The position numbers and the translations under genes are program-made. A DNA stretch of 5,657 bases from Candidatus Bathyarchaeota archaeon. GTDB taxonomy: Archaea > Thermoproteota > Bathyarchaeia > 40CM-2-53-6 > RBG-13-38-9. Numbering within the stretch: position 1 is the first letter of the stretch; every line of letters begins with the position of its first letter. This document shows, piece by piece, positions 5,620-5,657 of this stretch. The notes under the pieces were generated by a model, which made no database searches, had not been told where the DNA came from, and saw only the letters and a program-made list of their open reading frames with translations. The stretch covers positions 1-5,657 of the forward strand of contig SMYQ01000071.1 in assembly GCA_007050885.1 (NCBI GenBank), given 5' to 3'.

Positions 5620-5657
5620 ATGATTGACATCTTTGGATATCTGCTTCTCGAGTATCT
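5620..5657 (+). CDS. possible start of a downstream gene (3'-partial)
   Basis: Three bases after the AOR stop an ATG opens a frame (MIDIFGYLLLEY) that stays open to the end of the window. The spacing would fit an operon, but only 12 codons are visible, the ribosome site is poor (TGAAGA directly adjacent), and no family is recognisable. It may be non-coding. Confidence 0.2.
   Translation, partial: MIDIFGYLLLEY

Noticed and set aside
5614..5622. Read-through or recoding of the AOR TGA stop, as the following frame is open to the window end
   Set aside because: The AOR product already has its normal length and C-terminus, and no recoding element is visible; a new downstream start or non-coding DNA is simpler.
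5593..5657. Minus-strand frame entering from the right edge and ending at 5593 (ending SSIRIQIF)
   Set aside because: It could be the C-terminus of a gene convergent with and overlapping AOR, but about 20 codons with no recognisable family are not enough to call it.

Overview
The window is AT-rich and reads as a chromosomal segment of an archaeon. The evidence is a lipoate ligase split into two adjacent genes (as in Thermoplasma), a tungsten-type aldehyde:ferredoxin oxidoreductase, a DppC-type permease with a large extracellular insert, TATA-like boxes upstream of several genes, and usable Shine-Dalgarno sequences before some of them. The phylum cannot be settled from sequence reading alone. 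There is no rRNA, tRNA, CRISPR array, insertion sequence or phage gene, and the coding density is ordinary.

Layout. (1) Bases 2-1273 (+) hold the 3' part of a peptide/nickel-type ABC permease whose start lies outside the window. The visible part opens with about 180-200 residues of extracytoplasmic domain, followed by the membrane core. (2) After a 67-base gap, lplA (1341-2144) and lplB (2150-2452), both +, encode the catalytic and accessory parts of a bipartite lipoate-protein ligase and form a tight operon. (3) A 16-base gap separates lplB from a convergent gene (2469-3116, -) for an exported TlpA/ResA-like thioredoxin with a C-terminal membrane anchor and a polybasic cytoplasmic tail. (4) A 128-base spacer (3117-3244) carries a 14-bp perfect palindrome beside the thioredoxin gene's start. 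(5) A small single-domain cupin (3245-3601, -) is divergent from (6) an aldehyde:ferredoxin oxidoreductase (3766-5616, +). The 164-base spacer between them carries TATA candidates for both directions and two adjacent inverted repeats in the probable AOR leader. (7) The last 41 bases hold only a possible start of another reading frame.

Functionally the window is a set of small independent units: solute or peptide uptake, lipoate attachment to a 2-oxoacid dehydrogenase or glycine-cleavage protein encoded elsewhere, extracytoplasmic thiol-disulfide chemistry, and ferredoxin-linked aldehyde oxidation. I found no convincing new multi-gene system. The points most worth a second look are the palindrome at the thioredoxin start, the paired inverted repeats before AOR, the Arg-rich tail of the thioredoxin (whose DNA may also act as a T-rich terminator for lplAB), and the mixed ligase/LipM signature of LplA.
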